From contig JACREQ010000079.1 of assembly GCA_016218155.1 (NCBI GenBank), positions 1-64,000 of the forward strand: 64,000 nucleotides of DNA, written 5' to 3'. The DNA comes from Bacteroidia bacterium. Its GTDB lineage: Bacteria > Bacteroidota > Bacteroidia > Bacteroidales > GWA2-32-17. Of the stretch, positions 9,054-17,877 are shown piece by piece. The position numbers were made by a program, and so were the translations under genes. The notes below the pieces were generated by a model, which was not told where the DNA came from, ran no database searches, and saw nothing but the letters and a program-made list of their open reading frames with translations. How positions within the stretch are numbered: the stretch's first letter is position 1; each line of letters begins with the position of its first letter.

Positions 9054-10166
9054 TTATTTACAATTTCTGTCTTTCCAGTTATATTTAACGACTATTGAAA
9101 GTATTGAGATTAGTGAAGTATACATATAATAAATCATCTGTAATGGCACAAAAAACCATAGTAAATATTTTTGCCTGTAAAAACTAGCAGCAAGGAAAAG
9201 TATAGCAAAATCGATAATTGACTTTACTGCTAAAAGAAAAATAAAAGCGTAAATTATATGGTGGTTAAAAGCAGAATAAATGAGTAAACACGTCAATAAA
9301 ATATTTATTGATAAAACAGAGAATGAAGTTATTACTGATGTGCTATTTTTATAACCTTTTGCTTTTGATGCCCACCTAATTCTTTGATTAAAAAATGCAA
9401 TAATTCCCGATGGAGGAGATGTAGAAACAATAGCATCTTCAGAAAAAATAAAACGAATTTTATCTTTAGGTAAAATATTTATGGCATTGTGAAGAAAAAA
9501 AACATCATCGCCCGAAGCATATTTTTTTCCAGTTTCTTCGGAAATATTAATCCATGTTTTTTTTGAAAATGCGAGATTAGCTCCATTACAAAGAAAAGGA
9601 TTGTTCATCTCTGCCGCCCCGGCTCCGACTGCCTGTAAACTTAGAAAATCCAGCGAAAAGATTTGCTGAAAAATGTTTTTTGATGCAATTTGTTTTACTG
9701 GTCCGATAATAAAATCTGCATGTTCAGAATTATAAAAAGAAACAATTGTTTCTACCCATTTTACTTCCGGAATACAATCTGCATCAGTGGCAAGTATCAA
9801 ATCACCTTTTGAAAGGTTAACTGCAGTAGCAATGGCAACTTTTTTACCAATTTCATTTTTATTTAATGTAAAAAGTGAACAATTAATAAATTTATTTTCC
9901 CGAATTATTTCTGCAGTTTTATCAGTAGAATGATCGTCAATAATTATTATTTCAAAATTGCGATATGTTTGTAACGATAAAGCTTTAAGTAGATTTAGGA
10001 TATTTTTTTCTTCGTTTCTGGCAGCTATTATTATAGAAACAAAAGGTTTTAAATCAGCAGTTTGATTTTTATATGTTTTATACTTAATCCAGCCTATACA
10101 AAAATAGCCAATAACTAAAGTATAAAGCAGAGAAATAACAATAACTATAATCCAAATGAAAGTCAT
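9054..10166 (-). CDS. Membrane-anchored family 2 glycosyltransferase
   Basis: 370 residues. One N-terminal membrane helix (about 3-25) is followed by a GT-A domain: FVSIIIAARNEEKNI binds the nucleotide, IIIDDHSTDKT follows, ATDADC is the DxD-type metal site, and NQRIRWASK is the QxxRW motif seen in processive GT2 enzymes. Three or four hydrophobic helices close the protein (about 265-360). This is the architecture of inner-membrane polysaccharide or glycolipid glycosyltransferases that act on a lipid or growing chain. No polysaccharide cluster surrounds it, so acceptor and sugar are unknown. The next gene downstream is the DUF1905 gene; upstream it is divergent from the flavodiiron gene. Confidence 0.85.
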   Translation of the reverse strand: MTFIWIIVIVISLLYTLVIGYFCIGWIKYKTYKNQTADLKPFVSIIIAARNEEKNILNLLKALSLQTYRNFEIIIIDDHSTDKTAEIIRENKFINCSLFTLNKNEIGKKVAIATAVNLSKGDLILATDADCIPEVKWVETIVSFYNSEHADFIIGPVKQIASKNIFQQIFSLDFLSLQAVGAGAAEMNNPFLCNGANLAFSKKTWINISEETGKKYASGDDVFFLHNAINILPKDKIRFIFSEDAIVSTSPPSGIIAFFNQRIRWASKAKGYKNSTSVITSFSVLSINILLTCLLIYSAFNHHIIYAFIFLLAVKSIIDFAILFLAASFYRQKYLLWFFVPLQMIYYMYTSLISILSIVVKYNWKDRNCK

Positions 10167-10267
10167 TTTAACTAATGCGTAAAAATGTTTAAATTTACAC
10201 CAATAAATTAAATTAGATTTAGGATTTAAAATAAATCAGAAATCAGCTAAAATTCAATATTATAGTT

Positions 10268-11500
10268 ATGAAAGATGATAAAATTCTTGATGTAAGTAAC
10301 GATGTAAAGTGGATTGGAATTCTAGATAAAGACCTTGTTACTTTTGATGTAGTGATGGAAACCAAATTTGGTACAACTTATAATTCATATTTTATTAATG
10401 CTGATAAAAAAGTAATTGTTGAGACTGCCAAAGAAAAATATTTTGATACTTATCTCGAAAAACTAAAGAAAGTGGTTGCCCCTGAAAGTATTGATTATAT
10501 TGTGATGAATCATACCGAACCCGATCATTCTGGTTGTTTAAGGCATCTTTTGCAGATTGCACCTCAGGCAACGGTTGTTGGTAGTGGAAACGCAATTCGT
10601 TACTTACAGGATATTATTGGTGTCCCTTTTAAATCCTTACAAGTAAAAGATGGTGATACTTTAAGTCTTGGAAATAAAACTCTACGTTTTATGTCAACTC
10701 CGAATTTACATTGGCCCGATACAATGTTTACATATCTGGAAGAAGACAAACTTTTATTTACATGTGATTCATTTGGTGCACATTTTTGCGATCAGCAAAT
10801 GTTTGACGATCTTGTTCCAAATTACGATGAGGCATTCGAATATTATTTTGACGTTATAATTAAACCTTATAGCAGATTTATGCTTAAGGCAATCGATAAA
10901 ATTAAGCCTCTTGACATAAAAACAATATGTACAGGACATGGTCCTATTCTCCGTTCACACTGGAAAAAATATGTTGATTATGCTGCAGAATTATCATCAA
11001 AATATTTGGATTCAATAAAGGGCGATGAGAAAAATGTGTTAATTGCTTTTGTTTCTGCATATGGTTATACGCGCGAGATGGCAGAAGCTTTTGCCGAAGG
11101 AATAAGGAAAACAAATTGCACTATTACTGTTGACCTGGCTGATGTTGAAAGTATGTCGTTAGGCGAGATTGATGCTAAATTAACAAAATGTAATGGATTA
11201 ATTGTTGGTTCACCAACTCTTAACCAAAATATTATGTTGCCTGTTTACAAAGTTTTTTCGATGATAAATCCTATTCGTGAACGTGGTAAGCCTGCCATGT
11301 CTTTTGGTTCATACGGATGGAGTGGCGAAGCTGTGAAAATTATTGATGCCTCTTTAAAAAGTTTAAAGCTTAATGTTATTCGTGATGGAATTGCAATAAA
11401 GTTTTTTCCTTTTGGCGAAACAAGAAATATACTTGTAGAGGAAGGTCGAAAATTTGCAAAAGCTGTAATTACTCAACCCGAACAGGTTAATTGCGACTAG
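10268..11500 (+). CDS. FprA-family A-type flavoprotein (flavodiiron protein)
   Basis: 410 residues, the usual size. The N-terminal metallo-beta-lactamase-like domain carries the diiron site: HTEPDH supplies H82, E84, D86 and H87, with further ligands in FTCDSFGAHFCD and in CTGHGPILR. The C-terminal ~150 residues are a flavodoxin domain (VLIAFVSAYGYTREMAEAF from about residue 257) that binds FMN. These cytoplasmic enzymes reduce O2 to water or NO to N2O and protect anaerobes from oxygen or nitrosative stress. No rubredoxin partner is adjacent. The stop is 4 bases from the start of meaB, so the two are probably co-transcribed, an unusual pairing. Confidence 0.93.
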   Translation: MKDDKILDVSNDVKWIGILDKDLVTFDVVMETKFGTTYNSYFINADKKVIVETAKEKYFDTYLEKLKKVVAPESIDYIVMNHTEPDHSGCLRHLLQIAPQATVVGSGNAIRYLQDIIGVPFKSLQVKDGDTLSLGNKTLRFMSTPNLHWPDTMFTYLEEDKLLFTCDSFGAHFCDQQMFDDLVPNYDEAFEYYFDVIIKPYSRFMLKAIDKIKPLDIKTICTGHGPILRSHWKKYVDYAAELSSKYLDSIKGDEKNVLIAFVSAYGYTREMAEAFAEGIRKTNCTITVDLADVESMSLGEIDAKLTKCNGLIVGSPTLNQNIMLPVYKVFSMINPIRERGKPAMSFGSYGWSGEAVKIIDASLKSLKLNVIRDGIAIKFFPFGETRNILVEEGRKFAKAVITQPEQVNCD

Positions 11501-11504
11501 TAAA

Positions 11505-12581
11505 ATGAAAGAATCTCAACGCAAAAGTGCATTGCATGTAAACTCAGGTATAGAACAACCTTCGAGTGTTAATGCTGAAAGCGTAAAGAATATTCGTGAA
11601 AAAAGAAAAAATAAATTATTAGCAAAAGATTATACAAATGAAATTCTAAATGGAAACAGAACTGTTTTAAGCCAGGCAATTACTCTGGTAGAAAGCACTC
11701 TGCCTGAACATCAGGATTTGTCAAGAGAAATTGTTGAAAGCTGTTTGCTGCATTCAGGAAAATCAATTAGAATAGGTATTTCCGGAGTGCCAGGTGTTGG
11801 TAAAAGTACTTTTATTGAAGCTTTCGGAAAACAACTTACAAAACAAGGATTTAAACTTGCTGTTTTAGCAATCGACCCAAGTAGCGAAAGATCAAAAGGA
11901 AGTATATTGGGTGATAAAACCCGAATGGAAGATCTGGCAAATGACCCAAATGCATTTATTCGCCCAAGTCCTTCTTCGGGGACACTTGGTGGTGTTGCAC
12001 GAAAAACACGCGAAGCAATAATTTTATGCGAGGCTGCTGGTTTCGATGTTGTATTTGTTGAAACCGTAGGTGTAGGACAATCAGAAACTGTTGTTAATTA
12101 TATGGTAGATATGTTTTTGTTGCTTATGCTTGCAGGTGCAGGCGACGAATTACAGGGAATAAAACGGGGTATAATGGAAATGGCGGATATTATTGCAATA
12201 AACAAAGCCGACGGAACAAATATTAAAAAAGCAGAACTTGCCGTAAGCGAATATAGAAATGCATTACATTTATTTCCTGCAAAAGACTCGGGTTGGATGC
12301 CACAGGTGGTTACATGTTCTTCTATAACAAATCACGGGATATATGAGTTGTGGGATTTAACAAAACAATATTTTGATAAGGTAAAGGAGTCAGATCATTT
12401 TAAAATAAGAAGAAATTTTCAGTCAAAATACTGGATGTACGAAGTTATTTTTGAAAGGCTTAAAGAGAATTTTTTAAACCAGCCCGAGGTTAAATTGAAA
12501 TTAAACGAGATGGAACAAAAAGTTTTATCTGGAGAAATATCTTCTGTTGCAGCTGCAAATATTATTATTGGAAAAAAATAA
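11505..12581 (+). CDS. meaB: Methylmalonyl-CoA mutase-associated GTPase MeaB (ArgK family)
   Basis: 358 residues, a G3E-family GTPase. The P-loop is GVPGVGKST (residues 94-102), AIDPSSERSKG and a switch segment follow, FVETVGVGQSE contains the Walker B region, and INKADG is the base-recognition NKxD. The protein chaperones adenosylcobalamin loading and protects methylmalonyl-CoA mutase. The mutase genes are not in this window, so it is physically separated from its client. It starts 4 bases after the flavodiiron gene. The N-terminal ~60 residues are basic and charged, as in other Bacteroidota members. Family assignment is secure; the partner is inferred. Confidence 0.93.
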   Translation: MKESQRKSALHVNSGIEQPSSVNAESVKNIREKRKNKLLAKDYTNEILNGNRTVLSQAITLVESTLPEHQDLSREIVESCLLHSGKSIRIGISGVPGVGKSTFIEAFGKQLTKQGFKLAVLAIDPSSERSKGSILGDKTRMEDLANDPNAFIRPSPSSGTLGGVARKTREAIILCEAAGFDVVFVETVGVGQSETVVNYMVDMFLLLMLAGAGDELQGIKRGIMEMADIIAINKADGTNIKKAELAVSEYRNALHLFPAKDSGWMPQVVTCSSITNHGIYELWDLTKQYFDKVKESDHFKIRRNFQSKYWMYEVIFERLKENFLNQPEVKLKLNEMEQKVLSGEISSVAAANIIIGKK

Positions 12582-12665
12582 TTGTTACTCTGACAATATT
12601 TGAGTGGTAGGTAATTGCTTTTTTGGTATTTAAAATACATATTTTAACCCAACCATATATCATTT

Positions 12666-12695
12666 TTGTTTTTAACTAAAAAATCTATAAGTTTG
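12666..12695 (+). promoter_or_regulatory. Promoter of the APC permease pair
   Basis: TTG at 12666-12668, a 19-base spacer and TAAGTTTG at 12688-12695 fit the Bacteroidota promoter consensus well. An imperfect dyad, TTTGAG (12692-12697) with CTCAAA (12706-12711), overlaps the -7 box and the likely start of transcription and could be an operator, though six-base arms may be chance. Confidence 0.55.
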
Positions 12696-12718
12696 AGTTT
12701 TAAACCTCAAATAATCTT

Positions 12719-14218
12719 ATGGCATCAAAAATTTTCAAAAGGAAACCTATAGGCGAACTGCTCAAAGAGACCGAAAGTGAGAATAGCCTTAAAAAAACAC
12801 TTACAGCAACAGCTCTTATTGCACTTGGTGTGGGAGCCATTATTGGTGCTGGGTTATTTGTAAGAACAGCCTCGGCAGCTGCAAATAATGCAGGCCCTGC
12901 AGTTACAATTGGATTTATTATAGCCGGCATTGGTTGTCTTTTAGCTGGACTTTGTTATGCAGAATTTGCATCCATGATTCCTGTTGCTGGTAGTGCATAT
13001 ACATACTCATATACAACAATGGGTGAAATGGTTGCATGGATTATCGGTTGGGATTTAGTTCTCGAATACGCACTAGGAGCAGCAACTGTAAGTATTGCAT
13101 GGAGCGAATATTTAAACAAATTACTTGGCTACTTTGATATGCGAGTCCCATATGAATGGAGCCATTCTCCATTTGAAATAAGCACATTGGGGACTCATGG
13201 AATAATGAATATTCCCGCTCTGTTAATTGTGTTTTTACTTACAGTTTTATTAATAAGAGGGGTAAGGGAATCGTCATTTGTTAATGCAATAATTGTTATA
13301 GTAAAAGTCGCCATAGTTGTTTTGTTTATCGGCTTCGGTTGGTCTTATATTAACCCAATTAATCATACTCCTTTTATTCCTGAAGCTACATTGTATACCG
13401 ATTCTCAGGGAATATCTCATAACTTTGGTGGATTTTTAGGAATTTTAGGTGCTGCAGGTGTAGTGTTTTTTGCTTTTATAGGCTTTGATGCTGTTTCGAC
13501 AGCAGCACAGGAAACAAAAAATCCCAAACGCGATATGCCAATAGGAATTCTTGGTTCATTAGCTATTTGTACAGTTCTTTATATTTTATTTGCATATGTT
13601 CTTACTGGTGTAGCAAGTGTTGAGGATTTTAGAACAGTAGGAAAAGAGGCTTCGGTTACATTTGCTGTTCAGACTTATATGCCTGGATTTAGTTGGCTTG
13701 CAACTTTAATAACAGTTGCAATTTTAGCTGGATTTTCTTCAGTAATTTTAGTAATGTTATACGGTCAGTCACGTGTCTTTTATTCTATGAGTAAAGATGG
13801 ATTAGTGCCAAAAATATTTTCTGATGTACATAAAAAGTACAAAACACCATATAAATCAAATTGGTTGTTTTTAATTTTTGTTGGATTATTTGCCTCTTTT
13901 GTTCCACAAGATATTGTAGGAGATATGACAAGTATAGGAACTCTGTTTGCCTTTATATTAGTTTGCTTAGGTATATGGATTTTAAGAATAACTAATCCCG
14001 AAATTCCAAGAAAATTTAAAACTCCTGGGATATTTTATCTAAAAATTAAACAAGCCAAAATAATAATTCCAATAGTCCCAATTCTTGGTGTATTAGCCTG
14101 TGGAGCTATGATATTTGGATTAGGTCCTGCTAATTGGTATAGGTTATTGGCATGGATGGCTATTGGATTAATTATTTATTTTGCATACGGAATCAGAAAA
14201 AGTAAATTAAGAAAGTAA
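12719..14218 (+). CDS. APC-superfamily amino acid permease (cationic amino acid transporter-like)
   Basis: 499 residues with about 12-13 hydrophobic helices. The first helix carries the unwound substrate-binding motif GAIIGAGLFV; FAFIGFDAVSTAAQETKNP is the conserved helix 6 and following loop of the CAT/YfnA branch. A typical loop QSRVFYSMSKDGLVPKIF follows helix 8. This points to a proton-coupled amino acid uptake system of the APC family in the inner membrane. The exact substrate cannot be read from the sequence. It is 9 bases upstream of a second, different APC permease and has a good promoter in front. Confidence 0.9.
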   Translation: MASKIFKRKPIGELLKETESENSLKKTLTATALIALGVGAIIGAGLFVRTASAAANNAGPAVTIGFIIAGIGCLLAGLCYAEFASMIPVAGSAYTYSYTTMGEMVAWIIGWDLVLEYALGAATVSIAWSEYLNKLLGYFDMRVPYEWSHSPFEISTLGTHGIMNIPALLIVFLLTVLLIRGVRESSFVNAIIVIVKVAIVVLFIGFGWSYINPINHTPFIPEATLYTDSQGISHNFGGFLGILGAAGVVFFAFIGFDAVSTAAQETKNPKRDMPIGILGSLAICTVLYILFAYVLTGVASVEDFRTVGKEASVTFAVQTYMPGFSWLATLITVAILAGFSSVILVMLYGQSRVFYSMSKDGLVPKIFSDVHKKYKTPYKSNWLFLIFVGLFASFVPQDIVGDMTSIGTLFAFILVCLGIWILRITNPEIPRKFKTPGIFYLKIKQAKIIIPIVPILGVLACGAMIFGLGPANWYRLLAWMAIGLIIYFAYGIRKSKLRK

Positions 14219-14227
14219 TTTTATCGT

Positions 14228-15673
14228 ATGGGCAAAGACGCAAATGTAGGCTTTCGTAAGAGTCTTAATTTATTCGACTCTACTGCAATAGTTATCGGGT
14301 CAATGATTGGCTCAGGAATTTTTATTGTAAGTTGTGATGTTGCCCGTACTTTAGGTTCACCTGGCTGGTTAATGATTACATGGCTTATAACAGGTGTTAT
14401 GACAATTATTGCTGCACTTAGTTATGGAGAACTTGCTGGAATGATGCCAAGAGCAGGTGGACAATATGTTTATTTGCGTGAAGCATATAATCCGTTATTC
14501 GGATTTTTATATGGATGGACACTCTTTCTTGTAATTCAAACAGGTACTATTGCTGCTGTTGCAATGGCATTTGCAAAATATTCAGGTGTGCTTTTTCCCT
14601 GGATTTCTGAAAAAAATACCTGGTTAACGATTGGATCATTAAAATTTAACACTGTTCATATTATTGCTATTTCATCTATCGCAATACTTACATGGATAAA
14701 TATGCGTGGTGTTAAACAAGGTAAAATATTACAAAATTTTTTCACCTCTACTAAAGTTATAGTAATTTTAGTGCTTATTGTTTTTGGATTTCTTCTAATG
14801 GGCAACAGCTCAGCTGCCAGCGTTAATAGCGGATATTTCTGGGATGCAATGTCAAACAAGAATGGAGTTGAAACTCCACTAACAGGTTTATTGCTTTTAA
14901 CTGCTATTGGAACTGCAATGGTTGGTACTATTTTCACCTCTGACGCATGGAATAATGTAACATTTACCGGAAGTGAAATTATTAATCCGAAAAGAAATAT
15001 TCCTCTTAGTTTATTTTTAGGGACATTAATAGTAACCTGTATATATATGCTAATGAATTATATTTACATTCAACTATTACCATTAAGAGGAACTCCCGAA
15101 GGATTAACAGTATTTGAAAAAGGTATACAGTTTGCAACAAATGACAGATTAGGTTCTTCGGTTTTAAGTATTCCACTTGGTGAAATTGGGGCTGTTGTTA
15201 TGGCTGCATTTATTATGATTTCAACTTTTGGTTGCAATAATGGATTAATACTTTCCGGTTCACGCGTTTATTACAGTATGGCTCAGGATGATTTATTTTT
15301 CAAAAAAACTGGCAAACTAAATTCAAAAGGTGTTCCGGCTGCCGCTCTTGTAATACAAGGCATTTGGGCATCGCTACTTTGCCTCTCGGGAAGCTACGGA
15401 CAACTATTGGATTATGTTGTTTTTGCTGTACTTATATTTTATGTTCTTACAATTGTTGGAATTTATATTTTGCGAAAAAAACAACCAAATGCTGAAAGAC
15501 CATACAAAGCTTTTGGATATCCAATTCTTCCTGCTGTTTATATTATTGCCGCAATTGCCTTAATGGTAGATTTGCTAATCTACAAACCTGAATTTACATG
15601 GCCAGGACTAGGAATAGTTTGTATGGGAATTCCAGTATATTTTATCTGGAAAATCTTTAAAAAGAAAAAATAA
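14228..15673 (+). CDS. APC-superfamily amino acid permease (LAT-like branch)
   Basis: 481 residues with about 12 hydrophobic helices. The substrate motif in helix 1 is GSMIGSGIFI. AGGQYVYLREAYNPLFGFLYGW is split over helix 3 as in LAT-type exchangers, SDAWNNVTFTGSEI marks helix 6, and SGSRVYYSMAQDDLFF the loop after helix 8. The C-terminus is basic. It is probably an amino acid transporter or exchanger of the inner membrane. It follows the first permease by 9 bases and is probably in the same transcript. The two differ clearly in sequence, so this is not a recent duplication. Confidence 0.9.
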   Translation: MGKDANVGFRKSLNLFDSTAIVIGSMIGSGIFIVSCDVARTLGSPGWLMITWLITGVMTIIAALSYGELAGMMPRAGGQYVYLREAYNPLFGFLYGWTLFLVIQTGTIAAVAMAFAKYSGVLFPWISEKNTWLTIGSLKFNTVHIIAISSIAILTWINMRGVKQGKILQNFFTSTKVIVILVLIVFGFLLMGNSSAASVNSGYFWDAMSNKNGVETPLTGLLLLTAIGTAMVGTIFTSDAWNNVTFTGSEIINPKRNIPLSLFLGTLIVTCIYMLMNYIYIQLLPLRGTPEGLTVFEKGIQFATNDRLGSSVLSIPLGEIGAVVMAAFIMISTFGCNNGLILSGSRVYYSMAQDDLFFKKTGKLNSKGVPAAALVIQGIWASLLCLSGSYGQLLDYVVFAVLIFYVLTIVGIYILRKKQPNAERPYKAFGYPILPAVYIIAAIALMVDLLIYKPEFTWPGLGIVCMGIPVYFIWKIFKKKK

Positions 15674-15738
15674 TTATTACTTATTATTTGTTATAATACT
15701 TTACTCTAATATATTTTATTTACTAACCCATCAATATC

Positions 15739-16917
15739 ATGAACGAAAATAATATAAAATTATTCATTGCATTTTTAATTGAAAGCATTGAAAACAATAG
15801 CTTTGTTAAACTGGCGTTAATGAATAAACGGGTTAAAACAAATGACTTAAATACCGTTACTGCTAAACTTGTAAAAATTAAAGATGAATATAAATTATCA
15901 TTTATATATAGATATCCTACAAAAGATATTACAAAGAATTATTCTGTTTTTGAAAGCCGAAATATTATTGAACAACTTTTAGAAACGTATTTTTTTCAGG
16001 CAGATATTTACACATTAAAAAGTGACTGGTTTTTATCAGTTAATAAAAACAATATTGTTTCAATAAGAAAAAAGGCACCAACAAGTATTGAGCAGCCAAA
16101 GCTAACTCACGATGAAATTAAAAATCGCATAATTGTAGCAGAAAATAATATATACTTAAGGGAGCTTGGCGTAACAACTGCTGATTGGCAGGTTAAAACA
16201 AGCATGCAGGATAAATTCAGGCAGATAAATAAGTATGTTGAAATTATTGATGGAATTTTAAGAAATGCAAATCTGGATAAATCTTTAAGTGTAGTTGATA
16301 TGGGAGCTGGTAAGGGTTACCTTACATTTGCATTGTATGATTATTTGCTTAATACTTTAAATAAATCTCCTGAAATTATTGGCGTTGAGCTAAGGGAAGA
16401 GTTGGTTGATGATTGCAATGTTATTGCAAAAAAGGCTGAGTTTAACAATTTGCATTTTAAATCGGGAACTATAAAAGAAATTGAATTAAGCAAAGTCGAT
16501 TTATTAATTGCGCTTCATGCCTGTGATACTGCTACTGATGATGCTATTTTCAGAGGAATTAAATCAAATGCTAAAATAATTATTTGTGCACCTTGTTGTC
16601 ATAAACAGGTTAGAAAACAAATGAATCCGACAGATGGTTTAAAATTAATTAGTCAGTATGGTATTTTAAAAGAAAGACAGGCAGAAATAATAACTGATGC
16701 AATACGAGCTTTAATACTGGAGGCATATGGATATAAAACTAAGGTTTTTGAATTTATTTCTACAGAACATACTCCAAAAAATGTTTTAATAGTTGGTGTA
16801 AAGCAAAGCGAAAAAAGCATTCCTGATAATGAAATGTTAAAACAAATAGAAAGAATTAAGAATATTCATGGAGTTGAATTTCATTATCTTGAGAAGTTGC
16901 TTTCTACAACTATTTAA
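15739..16917 (+). CDS. SAM-dependent methyltransferase (Methyltransf_32-like)
   Basis: 392 residues. The first ~110 residues form a lysine/asparagine-rich N-terminal domain I do not recognise. The Rossmann methyltransferase follows: VVDMGAGKGYLTFALYD is motif I (around residue 190), IIGVELREELVDDC holds the acidic residue that binds the ribose, and LLIALHACDTATDDAI is motif IV. IICAPCCHKQVRKQM is the CCH(K/Q) segment typical of the Methyltransf_32/GSTCD-like group. Members are presumed RNA methyltransferases but most are unproven. It is a single gene; the 145 bases after it hold a hairpin. Family confident, substrate unknown. Confidence 0.82.
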   Translation: MNENNIKLFIAFLIESIENNSFVKLALMNKRVKTNDLNTVTAKLVKIKDEYKLSFIYRYPTKDITKNYSVFESRNIIEQLLETYFFQADIYTLKSDWFLSVNKNNIVSIRKKAPTSIEQPKLTHDEIKNRIIVAENNIYLRELGVTTADWQVKTSMQDKFRQINKYVEIIDGILRNANLDKSLSVVDMGAGKGYLTFALYDYLLNTLNKSPEIIGVELREELVDDCNVIAKKAEFNNLHFKSGTIKEIELSKVDLLIALHACDTATDDAIFRGIKSNAKIIICAPCCHKQVRKQMNPTDGLKLISQYGILKERQAEIITDAIRALILEAYGYKTKVFEFISTEHTPKNVLIVGVKQSEKSIPDNEMLKQIERIKNIHGVEFHYLEKLLSTTI

Positions 16918-16942
16918 TAATTTAATCAAATTGCAAACATTC

Positions 16943-16963
16943 ATCGGTATTTGTAATACCGAT
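16943..16963. other. Perfect 9-bp hairpin downstream of the methyltransferase gene
   Basis: ATCGGTATT and AATACCGAT pair around a 3-base loop. No strong T-run follows on either side, so it may be a weak terminator or a stabilising 3' hairpin between two convergent genes. A second weaker dyad, ACTCAC (16973-16978) and GTGAGT (16992-16997), lies just after it. Confidence 0.4.
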
Positions 16964-17063
16964 TTATTGTGTACTCACTCTCATCTTGCTGGTGAGTTAT
17001 TATAAAATAATTTAGCAATTTGTTTTTTCGCACAGGTTGAAAGTCCTGACAGTATTTAGGATT

Positions 17064-17849
17064 TTACCAACCCATTGCCATAACAATAAGCTCGGCAATG
17101 TCGTAATTAAAAATTTCTTCTTCTTTGTTTTTATATTTCAGACCATCTGTAAGCATTACCATGCAAAACGGACATGAGGTTGCAATTATATTCGCACCTG
17201 TTGCTAAAACATCTTCGGTTCTTTCAATAAAAACTTCTTTATTTCCCTTTTCAGCTTCTTTAAACATTTGTCCGCCACCAGCACCACAGCAAAGAGCAAA
17301 GCTTTTATTTCTTTTCATTTCAACTTTAGTAGATGGTATAGCTTCAAGTACTTTTCTTGGAGCAGTGTATTCTCCGTTTGCTCTTCCTAAATAACAAGGA
17401 TCATGAAATGTAATGGATTTTTCGGCAAATTTATCAGAAGTTATTTTTAGTGTTCCGTTTTCAATAAATGCTTGTAAAAACTGAGTGTAATTAATTACTT
17501 CGTAATTTCCTCCCAAATCAGGGTAGTCATTTTTAAAAATATTATAACAATGTGGACAAATAGTAATAATCTTTTTTACATTGTATCTTGTAAATGTACC
17601 GATATTGGTTAACGCTTGCATTTGGTAAAGCATTTCATTTCCTGCACGACGGGCAGGATCACCTGTACATGTTTCCTCTTTTCCAAGTACAGCATAACTT
17701 ACATTTAAGTTATGTAATATTTTTGTAAAAGCTCTGGATACTTTTTTATATCTGTCGTCAAATGCACCGGCACAGCCAACCCAAAACAAATATTCTGGTT
17801 GTTGTCCTTTTGCAGTTACATCTGCCATTACTGGAATTTCTATATTCAT
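17064..17849 (-). CDS. (Fe-S)-binding CCG-domain protein, HdrB/GlpC-like
   Basis: 261 residues with two CCG-type cysteine modules. The first spans about 20-120 (WVGCAG, ETCTGDPARR, ICPHCYN) and the second about 150-250 (HDPCYLGR, FALCCGAGGGQMF, ATSCPFCMVM). Such domains hold a non-cubane or 4Fe-4S cluster and are found in HdrB/HdrD, GlpC, LutA and relatives, where they pass electrons to or from thiols or quinones. The preceding gene encodes the membrane plus ferredoxin part, 28 bases upstream. Together they resemble a split HdrD/HdrE-like module of the inner membrane. The electron donor and acceptor are not known. Confidence 0.88.
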   Translation of the reverse strand: MNIEIPVMADVTAKGQQPEYLFWVGCAGAFDDRYKKVSRAFTKILHNLNVSYAVLGKEETCTGDPARRAGNEMLYQMQALTNIGTFTRYNVKKIITICPHCYNIFKNDYPDLGGNYEVINYTQFLQAFIENGTLKITSDKFAEKSITFHDPCYLGRANGEYTAPRKVLEAIPSTKVEMKRNKSFALCCGAGGGQMFKEAEKGNKEVFIERTEDVLATGANIIATSCPFCMVMLTDGLKYKNKEEEIFNYDIAELIVMAMGW

Positions 17850-17877
17850 TTCTTATATTATATTAAATTCTAATAAA

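Noticed and set aside
16964-17063. Possible tRNA or riboswitch in the spacer after the methyltransferase gene
   Set aside because: Only two short hairpins are present; no cloverleaf, no T-loop GTTCGAATC-type sequence and no known riboswitch core could be found.
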